Shown in pieces: positions 1 to 9,568 of a stretch of DNA of 64,000 bases (position 1 is its first letter; each line of letters opens with the position of its first letter). Source of the stretch: Tsukamurella sp. PLM1 (GTDB lineage: Bacteria > Actinomycetota > Actinomycetes > Mycobacteriales > Mycobacteriaceae); assembly GCF_023168325.1 (NCBI RefSeq), contig NZ_AP025688.1, positions 2,666,001 to 2,730,000 on the forward strand, written 5' to 3'. Under the pieces are notes generated by a model. It made no database searches. It saw nothing but the letters and a program-made list of their open reading frames with translations, and was not told where the DNA came from. The position numbers and the translations under genes are program-made.

Positions 1-1247
1 CCAACGCCGAGCGGCTGCGGCTCGCGCCCGAACGCGACGCCTGGTTCCTCGACGGAGCTCGCCGATACCTCGCCGCCGTCGCCGAGTTACGGTCGGTGCT
101 CGCCGCCGTGACGGACCCGCCCGCGGCACTGCGCGACCTGCGCGCCCACCTCGACGCGCTGTCCGAGTCGCACGAGCACCGGTCGCTGGCGGACGACGCG
201 GCAACGGCGGCGGGGCTGATGGACGCCGTCGAGTACACCGTGCGGATCAAGAAGTCCGACGTGCGCGTGGGGCGCTACCACGGCGAACCGGACTACGGAG
301 CCGAGGTCGCCGCCGTCTTCGAACGCTTCCGGATCGACAACACCACCCGCCGGTCCGAGGACGTGCCGGTGCGCCCCGGACTCGACGGTGTCGAGGCCGC
401 CATCCTCACCGACGTCGCGGCCCTGTTTCCCGACGCGTTCCGCACGCTCGCCCGCTTCCGGGAACGGCACGCCGGCGCCGGCGACCCCGCGGTGACCCGC
501 GCAGACCTCGAGATCCGCTGGTACCTGGGGTTCCTGGATTTCGTCGCCCGCCTGGAGGCGGAGGGCGTCCCGTTCACGTTGCCGACGCTCTCCCCCGATC
601 CCGTCCTGGACGCGCACGGCACCGTCGACCTGGCGATGGCGACGGACCTGGTGCGGCGCGGGGAACCCGTCGTGGGCAACGACGTGCGGCTCGGCCGCGA
701 CGAGCGCGTGCTGGTGATCACCGGCCCCAACCACGGCGGCAAGACGGCGCTCGCCCGGGCCTTCGGCCAGATCCACCACCTGGCGGCGCTCGGCCTCCCC
801 GTGCCGGGCACCGCCGTGGAGATCGGGCTGTTCGACGCGCTGTGCACGCAGTTCGAGCGCCCCGAATCCGCCGACGACCGACGCGGCAGGCTGGAGGCAG
901 ACATCGAGGGAATGCGCGAGATCCTCACCGCCGCAACGGGACGCACCGTCGTGGTGATGAACGAGACCTTCGCGTCGACGTCGCTGGAGGACGGGATCCG
1001 CCTGGGCTCCGCGGTCGTCCGCAGGCTCGTGGAGCGCGGTGTGCGGTGCGCCTACGTCACGTTCGCCGACGAGATCGCCCTGCTCGGCGACGGGGTGGTG
1101 AGCATGACGGCCGACGTGCCCGCCGAGCCGTCCGCCCGCACCTTCCGCGTGCGCCGCGGCCGGCCCCACGGCCTCGCCCACGCGGCGGCACTCGCCCACC
1201 GGCACGGCCTCGACCCGGACACCCTGCGGCGGCGGATCGCATCGTGA
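1..1247 (+). CDS. MutS-related P-loop ATPase, first of a pair (5' end outside window)
   Basis: The frame is open from base 3, so the true start lies upstream of the window. The C-terminal half is a MutS-type ATPase domain: a Walker A ITGPNHGGKTAL (near base 720), a Walker B-like VVVMNETFASTS (near base 955), then the MutS-like stretch leading to a YVTFADE switch. The Walker B aspartate of MutS (MDE) is asparagine here (MNE). No mismatch-recognition (MutS I) domain is visible. The stop overlaps a GTG that begins the next, paralogous gene, so the two are probably translationally coupled. The ATPase fold is a confident call; the biological role is not known to me. It could be a structural rather than mismatch-repair MutS homologue. 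Confidence 0.75.
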   Translation, partial: NAERLRLAPERDAWFLDGARRYLAAVAELRSVLAAVTDPPAALRDLRAHLDALSESHEHRSLADDAATAAGLMDAVEYTVRIKKSDVRVGRYHGEPDYGAEVAAVFERFRIDNTTRRSEDVPVRPGLDGVEAAILTDVAALFPDAFRTLARFRERHAGAGDPAVTRADLEIRWYLGFLDFVARLEAEGVPFTLPTLSPDPVLDAHGTVDLAMATDLVRRGEPVVGNDVRLGRDERVLVITGPNHGGKTALARAFGQIHHLAALGLPVPGTAVEIGLFDALCTQFERPESADDRRGRLEADIEGMREILTAATGRTVVVMNETFASTSLEDGIRLGSAVVRRLVERGVRCAYVTFADEIALLGDGVVSMTADVPAEPSARTFRVRRGRPHGLAHAAALAHRHGLDPDTLRRRIAS

Positions 1248-2727
1248 GAACCCGCCTGCTGTACCGCGACCGGGATCTGCACAAGGTCCCGCCGGCACCC
1301 CGCGGGCCGAGGAACTGCGGCGGAATCTCGGGCTCGATCGTCTGCTCCCCGCGATGGCCGCCGGGGACGACGCGCTGTACCGGGTCGCGGAGACGATGCT
1401 GCTGGGCGACGTCGCCTCGGCCGACGACATCCGCTACCGCCACGAGGTGCTCTCGGATTGCCTCGCCCACCCGGAGGCGGTCGACGAGCTACGGCGGATC
1501 GCGGCGAACGCCGTGGAGCGGGAGCGCCACAACTACTTCGGGCTGTTCACGCGCGCCACCCCCGACAAGGTGCTGTACCGGTCGCTCGACGTGCTGGACA
1601 TGTTCCTGGACGCGTTCGTCGAGCTGCGCGCCGCCTGCGACCGGTGGCGCGGGAGCTTCTCGTCGGCGGGCTTCGAGGCCTTCTTCTCCTGCATCGCAGC
1701 CGATCTCGACGACGCGTACCTCTCGTCAGTGCGGGAGCACCTCGCGGGGCTCCGGTTCGCGAAGGGCGAGCTCATCAGCGTCCGGCTGGGCGCCGGGGCG
1801 CACGGGACGGATCATGTGCTGCGCCGCCCGGACCGCACGGGATGGCGACGCCTGCGCGGCCGCGACGGGGCGATCGACCTCGACGTCGACGATCCCACGG
1901 CCGCCGAGGCCCTCACCGTGCTCGCGGGCCGCGGAATCCGCACCGCGGCGGACGCCGTCGCGCAGGCGGCGGAGCACGTGGCCGTGTACTTCCAGACCAT
2001 CGCGGACGAGCTGGGCTTCTACCGCGCCGTCATGAACCTTCTGGCCGCACTCGACGAGCGCGGGGCGCCGTGGTGTTTTCCGGAGCCGTCCGCGCGAGGC
2101 CTGACCTGCCGCTGCCTCTATCACCCCACGCTCGCCCTGGAGACCCGGGAATCGTTGGTAGGCAACGACATCGACACCGCCGACGCCACGGTCACGATGA
2201 TTACGGGCGCGAACCACGGCGGGAAGACGACGCTGCTGCGGAGCATCGGGACGGCGCAGCTCATGCTGCGATGCGGCATGCCGGTACCAGCACGGGAGTA
2301 CCGCGGCCCCGTCCACCCGCAGGTACTCACCCACTTCGGCGGCGAGGAGCCGGACGGCGGCGACACCGCGGGCCGGCTGGAGGAGGAATTGGGCCGGATG
2401 AGCGCCATCGCGGACGTGATCCACCCCGGAGCACTCCTGCTGTGCAACGAATCGCTTGCGTCCACGAACGAGCGCGAGGGAGCCGCACTGGCACGGCGGA
2501 TCGTCGAGACCATGCGGGACTGCGGGATCACGGTCGTCTACGTGACGCACATGTACGAACTCGCGCGCGGCCTCGCCGAAGCCGACGACCCGCGGCACGC
2601 CTTCCTCCGCGCGGAGCGCCTCCCGACGGGGGACCGCACCTTCCGGGTCCTCCCCGGCCGGCCACTGCCCACCAGCCACGGCGAGGATCTGTTCCAGCGG
2701 ATATTCGGCGTCGCGACCGGCCCGTGA
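1244..2727 (+). CDS. MutS-related P-loop ATPase, second of a pair (apparent frameshift near 1303)
   Basis: The likely start is the GTG at 1244, overlapping the stop of the preceding paralogue and giving MRTRLLYRDRDLHKV. The rest (ELRRNLGLDRLLPAM...) is in another frame. Restoring one G in the GGG run near 1303 joins them into about 494 residues. If the break is real, translation could only use the ATG at 1354. The ATPase domain has Walker A ITGANHGGKTTLLR (near base 2205), Walker B-like LLLCNESLASTN (near 2450), again with Asn for the MutS Asp, and a VVYVTHMYELA switch region. There is no mismatch-recognition domain. Its stop faces the dnaE1 stop 17 bp away. The pair probably forms a hetero-oligomer (inference). 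Confidence 0.72.
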
Positions 2728-2744
2728 GGCGGCACGTGCAACGA

Positions 2745-5700
2745 TCAGGTCAGACAGTTGGGGCCCAGCAGGGCCTTCAAGTCGCCCATTAGCGACGACG
2801 ACGGGTTCACCCGCAACGTGTCGGCCAGCCTGAGCGTGGTGCTCTGACCCTCGCCGTCGCCGGTGACGAGCTTGACGTGCACGTCGGACACGCCCGGGTG
2901 GCGCTGCAGCACCTGCTTGAGGGCCGAGACCTTGTCCTGCGTGCACACCCGGGTGGCCATCGTGAGCGACAGCGGTTTCGCGACGCCGATCTGCGACAGG
3001 TCGATCGGCGCGATGTCGTTCGCGATGAGCGTCACCTTGTCGTCGCGGAAGTTGACTCGCGCCTTGATCAACACCACGGCGTCCTCGACGACCTCCGCGC
3101 CGTACGCGGCGTAGGCCTGCGGGAAGAAGAACACCTCGATACCGCCCGAGAGGTCCTCGATCTGCGCGGACGCGAACGGGGCGCCGTTCTTGTTCACGCG
3201 CCGGTTCACCGACTGCAGGATGCCGCCGACGGTGACCTGGGTGCCGTCCTTGACGTCGCCTTCAACGATCGCCGGAATGGGGGTGTCGGTCTGCGCCGCG
3301 ATGACGTGCTCGACCCCGTCCAGCGGGTGCGCGGACACGTACAGCCCCAGCATCTCGCGTTCGAGGGCGAGCTTGTGCTTGCCGTCCCACTCCTCGTCGG
3401 GCACCTTGATGGTGAAGACGTCGTCGATCGGTTCCGCGCCACCGTCCTCGTCGCCCATGGAGCCGAACAGGTCGAACTGGCCCACGGCCTCGGCCTTCTT
3501 GGTGGACAGCACCGACTCGATCGCGTCGGCGTGCACCAGCAGCAGCCCCTTGCGAGGATGGTCGAGCGAGTCGAATCCGCCCGCCTTGATAAGAGATTCG
3601 GTGACCTTCTTGGAGCAGGCCGCGACCTCGATCTTGGCGAGGTAGTCGGAGAACGAGGTGAAGTTCCCCTTCTCCTTGCGGGTGTTCACGATGGACGCGA
3701 CGACGCCCTCGCCGACGTTGCGCACCGAGCCCATGCCGAACCGGATGTCCTCGCCCACCGAGGTGAACGCGTGGAAGGACTCGTTGACGTCCGGCGGCAG
3801 GACGGTGATGCCGAGCCGGCGGCAGTCGCCGAGGTAGATCGCCGCCTTGTCCTTGTCGTCACCGACGGAGGTGAGCAGCGCGGCCATGTACTCGGCCGGG
3901 TAGTTCGCCTTGAGGTACGCCGTCCAATACGAGACCAGGCCGTACGCGGCGGCGTGCGACTTGTTGAACGCGTAGCCGGCGAACGGCAGCACGGTCTCCC
4001 ACAGCGCGGTGATCGCGGCCTGCGAGAAGCCGTTGTCGAGCATGCCCTGCTGGAAGCCGCCGTAGGCCTCGTCGAGGACCTCCTTCTTCTTCTTGCCCAT
4101 CGCGCGACGCAGGATGTCGGCCTGTCCGAGGCTGTACCCGGCCACCTTCTGCGCGATCTGCATGATCTGCTCCTGGAACACGATCAGGCCGAACGTGTCC
4201 GCGAGGATGTCCTTCAGCGGCTCCTCGAGCTCCGGGTGGATGGGCTTGACCTGCTGCCGGCCGTTCTTGCGATCCGCGTAGTCGTTGTGCGCGTTCATGC
4301 CCATCGGGCCGGGGCGGTACAGCGCGCCGACGGCCACGATGTCCTCGAACTTGGTGGGCTGCATGCGGCGCAGCAGGTCGCGCATCGGGCCGCCGTCGAG
4401 CTGGAAGACGCCGAGGGTGTTGCCGCGCTGCAGTAGTTCGTAGGTGGTCTCGTCGTCGAGCGGCAGCTGGTCCATGTCCAGGTCGATGCCGCGGTTGTGC
4501 TTGATGTTGTCCAGCGCGTCACCGATGACGGTGAGGTTGCGCAGGCCCAGGAAGTCCATCTTCAGCAGGCCGATGGCCTCGCACGACGGGTAGTCCCAGC
4601 CGGTGATGATCGCGCCGTCCTGGGCGCGCTTCCACACCGGGATCGCGTCCGTGAGGGGATCACAGGACATGATCACCGCGCAGGCGTGCACACCCGCGTT
4701 GCGGATCAGGCCCTCGAGCCCGAGCGCCATGTCGTAGATCTTCTTGACGTCCGGATCCGTCTCGATCAGCTGCCGGACCTCGACGGCCTCCTTGTACCGC
4801 TCGTGCGCCGGGTCCGTGATGCCCTTGACCGAGATGTCCTTGGCCATGATCGGCGGCGGAAGTGCCTTCGTGATCCGGTCCGCGATCGAGTACCCGGGCT
4901 GCCCGTACAGCACGCGCGCCGAGTCCTTGATCGCCGCCTTGGTCTTGATGGTTCCGAACGTGATGACCTGCGCCACCTTGTCCGAGCCCCACTTCTCCGA
5001 CGCGTAGGTGATCATCTCCCCGCGCCGGCGATCGTCGAAGTCGATATCGATATCGGGCATCGACACGCGCTCGGGGTTGAGGAACCGCTCGAACAGCAGG
5101 CCGTGCGGGATCGGGTCGATGTTGGTGATGCCCAGCGCCCACGCGACGAGCGACCCCGCTGCGGAACCACGGCCGGGGCCGACGCGGATCCCGACCTCGT
5201 GCGCGTGGGCGATCAGGTCACCGACCACGAGGAAGTAGGCCGGGAACCCCATCTCGTTGATGACCGCCAGCTCGTACTTCGCCCGCTCGACGTAGTCGGC
5301 CGGCGGCCCCGACTCCGGGAACCGCCGCTGCAGGCCCGCCAGCACCTCCGACTCGAGGAACGACTCCTGCGTGTGCTCCGTCGGCACCGGGAACCGAGGC
5401 ATCCGGTCCTTGTGCTCCCACACCTCCGCGTAGGACTGGACCCGCTCCCCGATCTCGACCGTCGAGTCGCATGCACCCGGCACCTGCGAATCCCACAGCG
5501 CCCGCATCTCCTCCGCGGACTTGAGGTAGTACCCGTCACCGTCGAACTTGAACCGCGTGGGATCCGACATCGTCTTGCCGGTCTGGATGCACAGCAGCGC
5601 CCCGTGCGAATCCGCCTTGTCCTTGGTCACGTAGTGGCAGTCGTTCGTGGCCAGCGGCTTGATCCCCAGCTTGCGACCGATCTCCAGCAGGCCCTCGCGG

Positions 5701-6311
5701 ACCCGGCGCTCGATATCGATGCCGTGGTCCATGAGCTCGAGGTAGAAGTTCTCCTTCCCGAAGATCTCCTGCCACTTCGCCGCGGCCGCCAGCGCCTCCT
5801 CCGGCTGCCCCAGCCGCAGCCTCGTCTGCACCTCACCCGACGGGCAGCCCGTGGTCGCGATGATCCCCGCGGCGTGCTCGGCGATGATCTCCGCGTCCAT
5901 TCGCGACCACTTGCCCAGCTGCCCCTCGATCGAGGCCAGCGAGCTCAGCTTGAACAGGTTCCGCAGCCCCGTGGCGTTCTCCGCCACCATCGTCATGTGC
6001 GTGTACGCACCCGAACCCGAGACGTCGTCGCCCTTCTGCGACGGATCGCCCCACTTGACCCGCTTGGTGTTGAACCGAGACTCCGGGGCGATGTACGCCT
6101 CGATCCCGATGATGGGCGTGATGTCGTACTTCTTCGCGGTGTTGTAGAAGTCCGACGCACCGAACATGTTCCCGTGGTCCGACATGCCCACCGCGGTCAT
6201 GCCCAGCCGTTTCGCCTCCGCGAACAACGGATCGACCTTGGCCGCACCGTCCAACATCGAGTACTCGGTGTGGTTGTGCAGATGCACGAACGAGCCGGCG
6301 GCCGACGTCAT
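2745..6311 (-). CDS. dnaE1: DNA polymerase III alpha subunit DnaE1
   Basis: Replicative polymerase subunit of 1188 residues, matching the usual mycobacterial DnaE1 length (about 1180). It opens with a PHP domain containing [13 protein letters not shown], the metal-binding HxH motif behind PHP proofreading in this group. The polymerase core carries [14 protein letters not shown] and the catalytic acidic motif [11 protein letters not shown]. Helix-hairpin-helix and OB-fold regions follow ([18 protein letters not shown] near residue 1040). The ATG at 6311 is preceded by a good GGAGGTGA ribosome site about 12 nt upstream, and by a TACACT -10-like element. The gene stands alone, convergent with the MutS-like pair. 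The identification is secure. Confidence 0.97.
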   Translation of the reverse strand: MTSAAGSFVHLHNHTEYSMLDGAAKVDPLFAEAKRLGMTAVGMSDHGNMFGASDFYNTAKKYDITPIIGIEAYIAPESRFNTKRVKWGDPSQKGDDVSGSGAYTHMTMVAENATGLRNLFKLSSLASIEGQLGKWSRMDAEIIAEHAAGIIATTGCPSGEVQTRLRLGQPEEALAAAAKWQEIFGKENFYLELMDHGIDIERRVREGLLEIGRKLGIKPLATNDCHYVTKDKADSHGALLCIQTGKTMSDPTRFKFDGDGYYLKSAEEMRALWDSQVPGACDSTVEIGERVQSYAEVWEHKDRMPRFPVPTEHTQESFLESEVLAGLQRRFPESGPPADYVERAKYELAVINEMGFPAYFLVVGDLIAHAHEVGIRVGPGRGSAAGSLVAWALGITNIDPIPHGLLFERFLNPERVSMPDIDIDFDDRRRGEMITYASEKWGSDKVAQVITFGTIKTKAAIKDSARVLYGQPGYSIADRITKALPPPIMAKDISVKGITDPAHERYKEAVEVRQLIETDPDVKKIYDMALGLEGLIRNAGVHACAVIMSCDPLTDAIPVWKRAQDGAIITGWDYPSCEAIGLLKMDFLGLRNLTVIGDALDNIKHNRGIDLDMDQLPLDDETTYELLQRGNTLGVFQLDGGPMRDLLRRMQPTKFEDIVAVGALYRPGPMGMNAHNDYADRKNGRQQVKPIHPELEEPLKDILADTFGLIVFQEQIMQIAQKVAGYSLGQADILRRAMGKKKKEVLDEAYGGFQQGMLDNGFSQAAITALWETVLPFAGYAFNKSHAAAYGLVSYWTAYLKANYPAEYMAALLTSVGDDKDKAAIYLGDCRRLGITVLPPDVNESFHAFTSVGEDIRFGMGSVRNVGEGVVASIVNTRKEKGNFTSFSDYLAKIEVAACSKKVTESLIKAGGFDSLDHPRKGLLLVHADAIESVLSTKKAEAVGQFDLFGSMGDEDGGAEPIDDVFTIKVPDEEWDGKHKLALEREMLGLYVSAHPLDGVEHVIAAQTDTPIPAIVEGDVKDGTQVTVGGILQSVNRRVNKNGAPFASAQIEDLSGGIEVFFFPQAYAAYGAEVVEDAVVLIKARVNFRDDKVTLIANDIAPIDLSQIGVAKPLSLTMATRVCTQDKVSALKQVLQRHPGVSDVHVKLVTGDGEGQSTTLRLADTLRVNPSSSLMGDLKALLGPNCLT

Positions 6312-6353
6312 GGGCTACTCACCTCCGGGAGAATCTCATCGCTGTCATTAGGC

Positions 6354-6359
6354 AGTGTA
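6354..6359 (-). promoter_or_regulatory. Putative dnaE1 -10 element
   Basis: TACACT on the minus strand sits 42 bp upstream of the dnaE1 ATG, leaving room for a leader of about 35 nt that contains the GGAGGTGA site. No clear -35 match is seen, which is usual for actinobacterial sigma-A promoters. Based on sequence alone. Confidence 0.35.
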
Positions 6360-6390
6360 GGCCTCCGCACCGACAACTTCCGGCGGGTGA

Positions 6391-7638
6391 TCAGCCCAGC
6401 GCGATCGCCAGGACCAACACCAGCAACGCCAGTACCGCCACTCCCACGAGCACCAGGACGACGGGCGAGACCGACCCCGTGGACGACGCCTTCGCGGGCC
6501 GTTGCGCGGGCGCACCCGAGCCGTACAGGGGCTGCGGCACGGGCTGGGACGCCGGCTGGGGAGGGCGCACCGTCGGGTAGCCGGGCCGGGCGGCCTGCCC
6601 CCGGATCCCGGGGGCGACGGTGCGCTGCACGGGCACGGACGGCCGTCCCGCGGACGCGGGCTGCTGCGGACCCGACGGATGTCCGGGGCCCGGCACGTAT
6701 CCGGGCCGGGCGTGCGGCGCGGGTGACGCGGGAGGACCCGCCGGGCGGGGCATCGGCCGCGGCGTCGGGCGCGCCACGGGCGCCGTCATCGCCGTCCGCA
6801 GCGCGCTGCTGAACTCCTTGCACGTGGCGTACCGCTCCCCCGGCGTCTTCGCCAGGCCACGCGCGACGACGGCGTCGACCGCCGGCGGGACGCCGCTGCG
6901 GATCTGCGAGATCCGCGGCGGCGGGGCGTTGAAGTGCGCGTCGATCACCGCGTCGGTACTGGCGCCCGTGTACGGGACCTTGCCGGTGACGAGGTGGAAG
7001 AACGTCGCCGCCAGCGAGTACTGGTCCGAGCGCGGATCCAGCTCCTCGCCGCACAGCTGCTCCGGCGAGGCGTAGGCGAGCGTCGCGAGCACGGTGCCGA
7101 CCGCGGTGAGCGCCGACGCGTCGTCGCCGCCCTTCGCCACGCCGAAGTCGGTGAGCAGGGCGCGGCGGTCCTCCGCGTCACCGTCGTCGTCGCCGGCCGT
7201 GACCAGGATGTTGGCGGGCTTGATGTCGCGGTGCAACAGCCCGGCCTTGTGAGCGCTGTCGAGGCCGCGCCCGATCTGCCCCACGATCTGCACCGCGACC
7301 GCCGGATCGAGCCCGGACGGGGTGCGCTTGAGGAGTACCGAACAGTCGTCGCCCTCCACGTACTGCATCGCGATCCACAACCGGCTGCCCTCGGTGCCGC
7401 GGTTGTAGATGGTGACCACATTCGGGTGGTCGAGCCGCGCCGCCAACTCGGCCTCTCGCAGGAACCGGCGACGGAACCCGTCGTCGCCGGAGTACGAGGC
7501 GCCCAGCACCTTGAGCGCGTCGTACCGCGGCAGCTCGGGGTGCTTGGCGAGGTAGACCGAACCCATGCCGCCCGAACCCAGGCGCCGCTCGATCCGGTAG
7601 CCGCCGATCACCGTCCCGGGTGCAAGTTCGTCACTCAT
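6391..7638 (-). CDS. Membrane-anchored Ser/Thr protein kinase (PknB-like fold)
   Basis: A 415-residue Hanks-type kinase. The glycine loop is RRLGSGGMGSVYLA, the ATP-binding lysine is in DALKVL, the catalytic loop is LLHRDIKPANILV, and the metal motif is LLTDFGVAKGG. The kinase domain is followed by a Pro/Arg/Gly-rich linker of about 120 residues, then one transmembrane helix (VVLVLVGVAVLALLVLVLAI) that ends the protein almost at once. There is therefore no extracellular sensor domain, and any signal must come from the membrane, a partner or the cytoplasm. I chose the ATG at 7638 (MSDELAPGTVIGGYRIERR) over longer upstream readings because it starts right before the kinase fold. The gene is monocistronic between dnaE1 and the ABC exporter. 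The substrate is unknown. Confidence 0.88.
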   Translation of the reverse strand: MSDELAPGTVIGGYRIERRLGSGGMGSVYLAKHPELPRYDALKVLGASYSGDDGFRRRFLREAELAARLDHPNVVTIYNRGTEGSRLWIAMQYVEGDDCSVLLKRTPSGLDPAVAVQIVGQIGRGLDSAHKAGLLHRDIKPANILVTAGDDDGDAEDRRALLTDFGVAKGGDDASALTAVGTVLATLAYASPEQLCGEELDPRSDQYSLAATFFHLVTGKVPYTGASTDAVIDAHFNAPPPRISQIRSGVPPAVDAVVARGLAKTPGERYATCKEFSSALRTAMTAPVARPTPRPMPRPAGPPASPAPHARPGYVPGPGHPSGPQQPASAGRPSVPVQRTVAPGIRGQAARPGYPTVRPPQPASQPVPQPLYGSGAPAQRPAKASSTGSVSPVVLVLVGVAVLALLVLVLAIALG

Positions 7639-7738
7639 CTCCGCCGCTTCTGCCCGATATGGTCCGATCCGTCGGCCACCAGCGTAACGCGCAGGTGCGT
7701 GCCGTCGCCGTGGCGACGACCGGCGGCGCGTCCGGGTG

Positions 7739-9568
7739 TCAGATCTCGATGCCCTCGAACTGCGCCCGGTAGAGCCCGGCGTAGTGCCCGCCGGCCGCCA
7801 GCAACTCATCGTGCGAGCCCTGCTCGACGATCCGCCCGTGGTCCATCACGACGATGACGTCCGCGTCGCGGATCGTCGAGAGTCGGTGTGCGATCACGAA
7901 ACTGGTGCGGTCGGCCCGCAGCGCGTGCATCGCCCGCTGCAGCAGGACCTCGGTGCGGGTGTCCACCGAACTGGTGGCCTCGTCGAGGATGAGGACGGCC
8001 GGCTCGGCGAGGAAGGCCCGCGCTATCGTGATCAGCTGCCGCTCGCCCGCCGAGACGCTGCCGGACTCGTCGTCGAGCACCGTGTCGTAGCCGTCGGGCA
8101 GCGAGTGGGCGAACCGGTCCACGAACGTGGCCCGCGCCGCCGCGTAGACCTCGTCGTCCGTCGCATCGAGACGCCCGTACCGGATGTTCTCCATGATGGT
8201 GCCCTCGAACAGCCACGTGTCCTGCAGCACCATGCCGATCCGGCGGCGCAGGTCCGCCCGGCCGACCGCGGCGATGTCGACACCGTCGATCGTGATCCGG
8301 CCGCCACTGAGCTCGTAGAACCGCATGATGAGGTTGACCAGGGTGGTCTTGCCCGCGCCGGTGTGGCCCACCACGGCGACAGTGCGGCCTGGCTCGGCGA
8401 CGAGGTTCAGGCCCTCGATCAGCGGCTCGTCGGGCTTGTACCCGAAGGAGACGTCCTCGAACGCCACCCGGCCGCGCGTCGGCTCGGGCAGCGTCCCGGA
8501 CCGGTCCGGGACCTGCTCCTGCGCGTCGAGGATCGCGAACACGCGCTCGGCGGAGGCGACGCCCGACTGCAGCATGTTCACCATCGAGGCCATCTGCGTG
8601 ACCGGCTGGGTGAACTGCCGGGAGTACTGGATGAAGGCGATGACGTCGCCCAGGCTCATCCCGCCCGCCGCCACGCGCAGGCCGCCGACGACGCACACCG
8701 CGACGTATTGCAGGTTGCCCACGAACATGCTGATCGGCATCACGAGGCCGGAGAGGAACTGGGCCTTGTAGCTCGCGTCCATGAGCGCGTCGTTCTCCGC
8801 GCCGAACCGCTCCTCGAGGGCGGCCCCGCGACCGTAGACGGTCACCAGGTCGTGCCCGGTGAACGCCTCCTCGACCTGTGCGTTGAGCGAGCCCGTGGAC
8901 TTCCACTGCGCGACGAAGTGCTTCTGGCTGCGCTTCATGATCTGGCCCGCGAAGACGACGATGAGCGGGATCACGACGACGGCGACGGCCGTGAGCAGCG
9001 GCGAGACCACGAGCATCATGATCAGCACGCCGATCACCGTGAACGCCGAGACGATGAGCTGGCTCAGTGCCTGGGTCAGCGATTGACCGAGGTTATCGAT
9101 GTCGTTGGTCACGCGGGAGAGCAGTTCGCCCCGGGGTTGCTTGTCGAAGTAGCTCAGCGGCAACCGGTTGAGCTTCTCCTCGACCTCGCAGCGCAGCGAG
9201 TACATGACCCGCTGCACGGCGCCGTTGAGCAGGTATCCCTGCGCGTACTGCAGCACCCCACTCGCGACGAACAGCGCGATCACCCAGATGAGGATCGTGC
9301 CGACCCGGCCGAAGTCGATGCCGGGGCCGTGCTGCAGCTGCGATCGGAAGCCGTCGTAGATCGCGTCGACCGCGCTGCCGATCCCCTTCGGCGCCAGCAC
9401 GGCCGCGGTGACCGAACCGACCGACAGCAGCACCGCAGCCGTCATCGCCGAGCGCTGCTCACGCAGCCGCCCCAGCAGGCGCCGCAGCGAGGGCCAGAAG
9501 GTCATCGGCTTCTGGGTGGGCGAGCCCGCTGTCGCGGCGGCGGCCGCGCGTCCTCCCGGCCCGGTCAT
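7739..9568 (-). CDS. ABC exporter half-transporter (TM-NBD), partner B
   Basis: 609 residues: a six-helix type IV ABC exporter domain (about residues 35-340) followed by an ATPase domain. Walker A is GHTGAGKTTL, the signature is the unusual VSAGERQLI (consensus LSGGQ), and Walker B is VLILDEATSS with its catalytic Glu. The ATG overlaps the stop of the partner gene by 4 bp (ATGA), so the two halves are translated together. The paired features, a poor signature here and a missing catalytic Glu in the partner, define one degenerate and one active ATP site, as in heterodimeric exporters such as TM287/288 or BmrCD. A drug or lipid substrate is likely but not readable from sequence. Last gene of the tetR operon. 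Confidence 0.9.
   Translation of the reverse strand: MTGPGGRAAAAATAGSPTQKPMTFWPSLRRLLGRLREQRSAMTAAVLLSVGSVTAAVLAPKGIGSAVDAIYDGFRSQLQHGPGIDFGRVGTILIWVIALFVASGVLQYAQGYLLNGAVQRVMYSLRCEVEEKLNRLPLSYFDKQPRGELLSRVTNDIDNLGQSLTQALSQLIVSAFTVIGVLIMMLVVSPLLTAVAVVVIPLIVVFAGQIMKRSQKHFVAQWKSTGSLNAQVEEAFTGHDLVTVYGRGAALEERFGAENDALMDASYKAQFLSGLVMPISMFVGNLQYVAVCVVGGLRVAAGGMSLGDVIAFIQYSRQFTQPVTQMASMVNMLQSGVASAERVFAILDAQEQVPDRSGTLPEPTRGRVAFEDVSFGYKPDEPLIEGLNLVAEPGRTVAVVGHTGAGKTTLVNLIMRFYELSGGRITIDGVDIAAVGRADLRRRIGMVLQDTWLFEGTIMENIRYGRLDATDDEVYAAARATFVDRFAHSLPDGYDTVLDDESGSVSAGERQLITIARAFLAEPAVLILDEATSSVDTRTEVLLQRAMHALRADRTSFVIAHRLSTIRDADVIVVMDHGRIVEQGSHDELLAAGGHYAGLYRAQFEGIEI

Noticed and set aside
2877-6812. Long plus-strand open frames (519 and 771 codons) across dnaE1
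   Set aside because: Antisense shadows of a high-GC gene: Arg/Val/Asp-rich, no recognisable domain, and dnaE1 on the other strand is certain.
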